Of a stretch of DNA of 5,942 nucleotides, positions 5,071-5,942 are shown piece after piece (the stretch's first letter is position 1; every line of letters begins with the position of its first letter). The notes beneath the pieces were generated by a model. The model was given only the letters and a program-made list of their open reading frames with translations, had not been told where the DNA came from and searched no databases. The stretch lies in NCBI GenBank assembly GCA_934247335.1, contig CAKQJJ010000097.1, positions 1 through 5,942 of the forward strand. The letters are read 5' to 3'. Position numbers and translations under genes: made by a program. The stretch comes from an uncultured Clostridia bacterium. GTDB taxonomy: Bacteria > Bacillota > Clostridia > Christensenellales > Pumilibacteraceae.

Positions 5071-5622
5071 ATGAACATAGTATCCATTCTCAAAAAAAAT
5101 CCGATAATCCACGCCGTCTCCACTGCCGACGATTTTTTGAAGGCGGCAAACGGAAAAAGCGACGTCATTTTCCTGTTGAAAAGCGAGGTGTCCGCGCTCA
5201 AAAAATTCGTCGCTTACGCGCACGATCGAGGAAAAAAAATCTTTATTCACATCGATCTGGCGGACGGGTTGGGCAAAGATGAAGCGGCTGTCGAGTTCGT
5301 CGCTAATTTTATTAAGCCGGACGGCATTATTTCCACCAAATATTCGCTGGTCAGAGCGGCGAAAGAGTTGGGGCTTGGTACGGTTTATCGCGTTTTTCTC
5401 ATCGACAGCCAGGGCGTAAAGACGGCAATGAGTACGGTTAAGAAATCTGATTGCGATTTTGTCGAAGTTATGCCGGGTATTATTTATAAAGAAATTGCGG
5501 CGTTTTCGTCGCTCGGTAAAAATCTGATTGCCGGCGGGCTTATCGAAACTCGCGATGAGGTCGAAGCCGCGCTAAGTGCCGGCGCAATCGCGGTTTCCAC
5601 AAGCAGTAACGCTTTGACGTAA
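5071..5622 (+). CDS. glpP: GlpP-family glycerol-3-phosphate-responsive antiterminator
   Basis: Cytoplasmic RNA-binding regulator of 183 residues, close to the usual length of about 190. In Bacillus, GlpP bound to glycerol-3-phosphate acts on leader RNAs of glpD and glpFK to allow readthrough. Seen: a single TIM-barrel-like domain with the family's landmarks NPIIHAV (10-16), HIDLADGLGKDE (60-71), IKPDGIISTK (81-90), YRVFLIDS (106-113), VEVMPG (131-136) and IAGGLI (153-158). The last two are likely ligand-phosphate loops by analogy with other barrels. The ATG at 5071 is chosen because GGAG lies at 5061-5064. The frame is open back to 5017, but those codons are the promoter. No glycerol kinase, facilitator or dehydrogenase gene adjoins it, so its targets must lie elsewhere. 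The gene has its own promoter and terminator. Confidence 0.92.
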   Translation: MNIVSILKKNPIIHAVSTADDFLKAANGKSDVIFLLKSEVSALKKFVAYAHDRGKKIFIHIDLADGLGKDEAAVEFVANFIKPDGIISTKYSLVRAAKELGLGTVYRVFLIDSQGVKTAMSTVKKSDCDFVEVMPGIIYKEIAAFSSLGKNLIAGGLIETRDEVEAALSAGAIAVSTSSNALT

Positions 5623-5646
5623 TTTAATTTTGATTTTCATTTTTCG

Positions 5647-5687
5647 GGATGTATTTGTTGAAAACGCAAATATGTCCTATTTTTTTG
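5647..5687 (+). terminator. Rho-independent terminator after the GlpP gene
   Basis: A 12-bp stem (5647-5658 with 5666-5677, starting GGATG and ending GTCC, with three G-U wobbles) and a 7-nt loop are followed by TA and seven T. It lies 24 bp beyond the stop codon. Confidence 0.75.
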
Positions 5688-5690
5688 TTT

Positions 5691-5942
5691 TTAATATTTT
5701 AATTTTTATTGCAGATTTTCGCCTGTTTTGATAAGAATGTGCAATTACGACGGGTTCCGGGATTGTGCGAAATCGGTTGCGTTCTTTGTGGTCAGATTTG
5801 GTCTTTTATAGGGGCTTTGCGCGTATGCCCAACGACTGACGTTTTGCTTTAATCGATTGCCGTAGATGGGGGTTATTCGGTGAATTTGCGGTGAGGTATT
5901 CCGAGAGATACGGCTTTTATTATTGCTTGTCTGTTTTGTTGT
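5691..5942. other. Right-end stretch without a supported gene
   Basis: No start codon with a ribosome binding site, tRNA or clear hairpin stands out. On the minus strand one frame is open from the window edge to a TAA at 5745-5747, about 65 codons, basic in composition and matching nothing I recognise. It could be the 3' end of a gene entering from the right or a chance opening. Confidence 0.3.

Overview
This AT-rich window looks like chromosomal DNA from a Clostridia-type Firmicute, probably an uncultivated gut lineage. The grounds are a GlpP-family antiterminator, purine-rich Shine-Dalgarno sites, near-consensus sigma-A promoters, and GTAGGG/CTCTCC hairpin repeats of a kind I associate with gut Clostridia (recollection, not a search). 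I support three protein genes, each in its own transcription unit. About half of the window is non-coding.

Layout. Positions 1-361 hold a cluster of short palindromic repeats. 416-457 is a strong minus-strand terminator. 481-2436 (minus) encodes a 651-residue GH36 alpha-galactosidase-like enzyme, with an extended -10 promoter at 2504-2512 and operator-like repeats further upstream. 2717-3042 is a second repeat cluster with the same modules in the same order as 1-361, but inverted, so the two clusters bracket the galactosidase gene. 3043-3195 is unexplained. 3196-3969 (minus) encodes an unrecognised 257-residue protein with a Cys/Asp-rich centre. It has a strong promoter at 4144-4172 and a leader of roughly 165 nt. 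3970-5016 is a kilobase without a convincing protein gene. 5071-5622 (plus) encodes a GlpP-type glycerol-3-phosphate-responsive antiterminator, with a promoter at 5017-5045 and a terminator at about 5647-5687. Nothing firm is visible from 5691 to the end.

The most unusual part is the spacer 3970-5016. It carries seven copies of a 17-bp near-palindrome (YACGAAWWWTTYTCGTR), all in the same orientation. Six form three pairs with exactly 20 bp between starts, about two helical turns, which suggests cooperative binding by an unidentified protein. Between two of the pairs lies a less AT-rich segment of about 190 bp (4641-4833) with several good inverted repeats, including two mutually exclusive pairings. 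It may be an undescribed structured RNA.

The genes do not form an obvious pathway. A cytoplasmic alpha-galactosidase and a glycerol-3-phosphate sensor both belong to carbon-source use, but no transporter, kinase or dehydrogenase partner is present. The presumed targets of GlpP (leaders of glpD or glpFK-type genes) lie outside the window.
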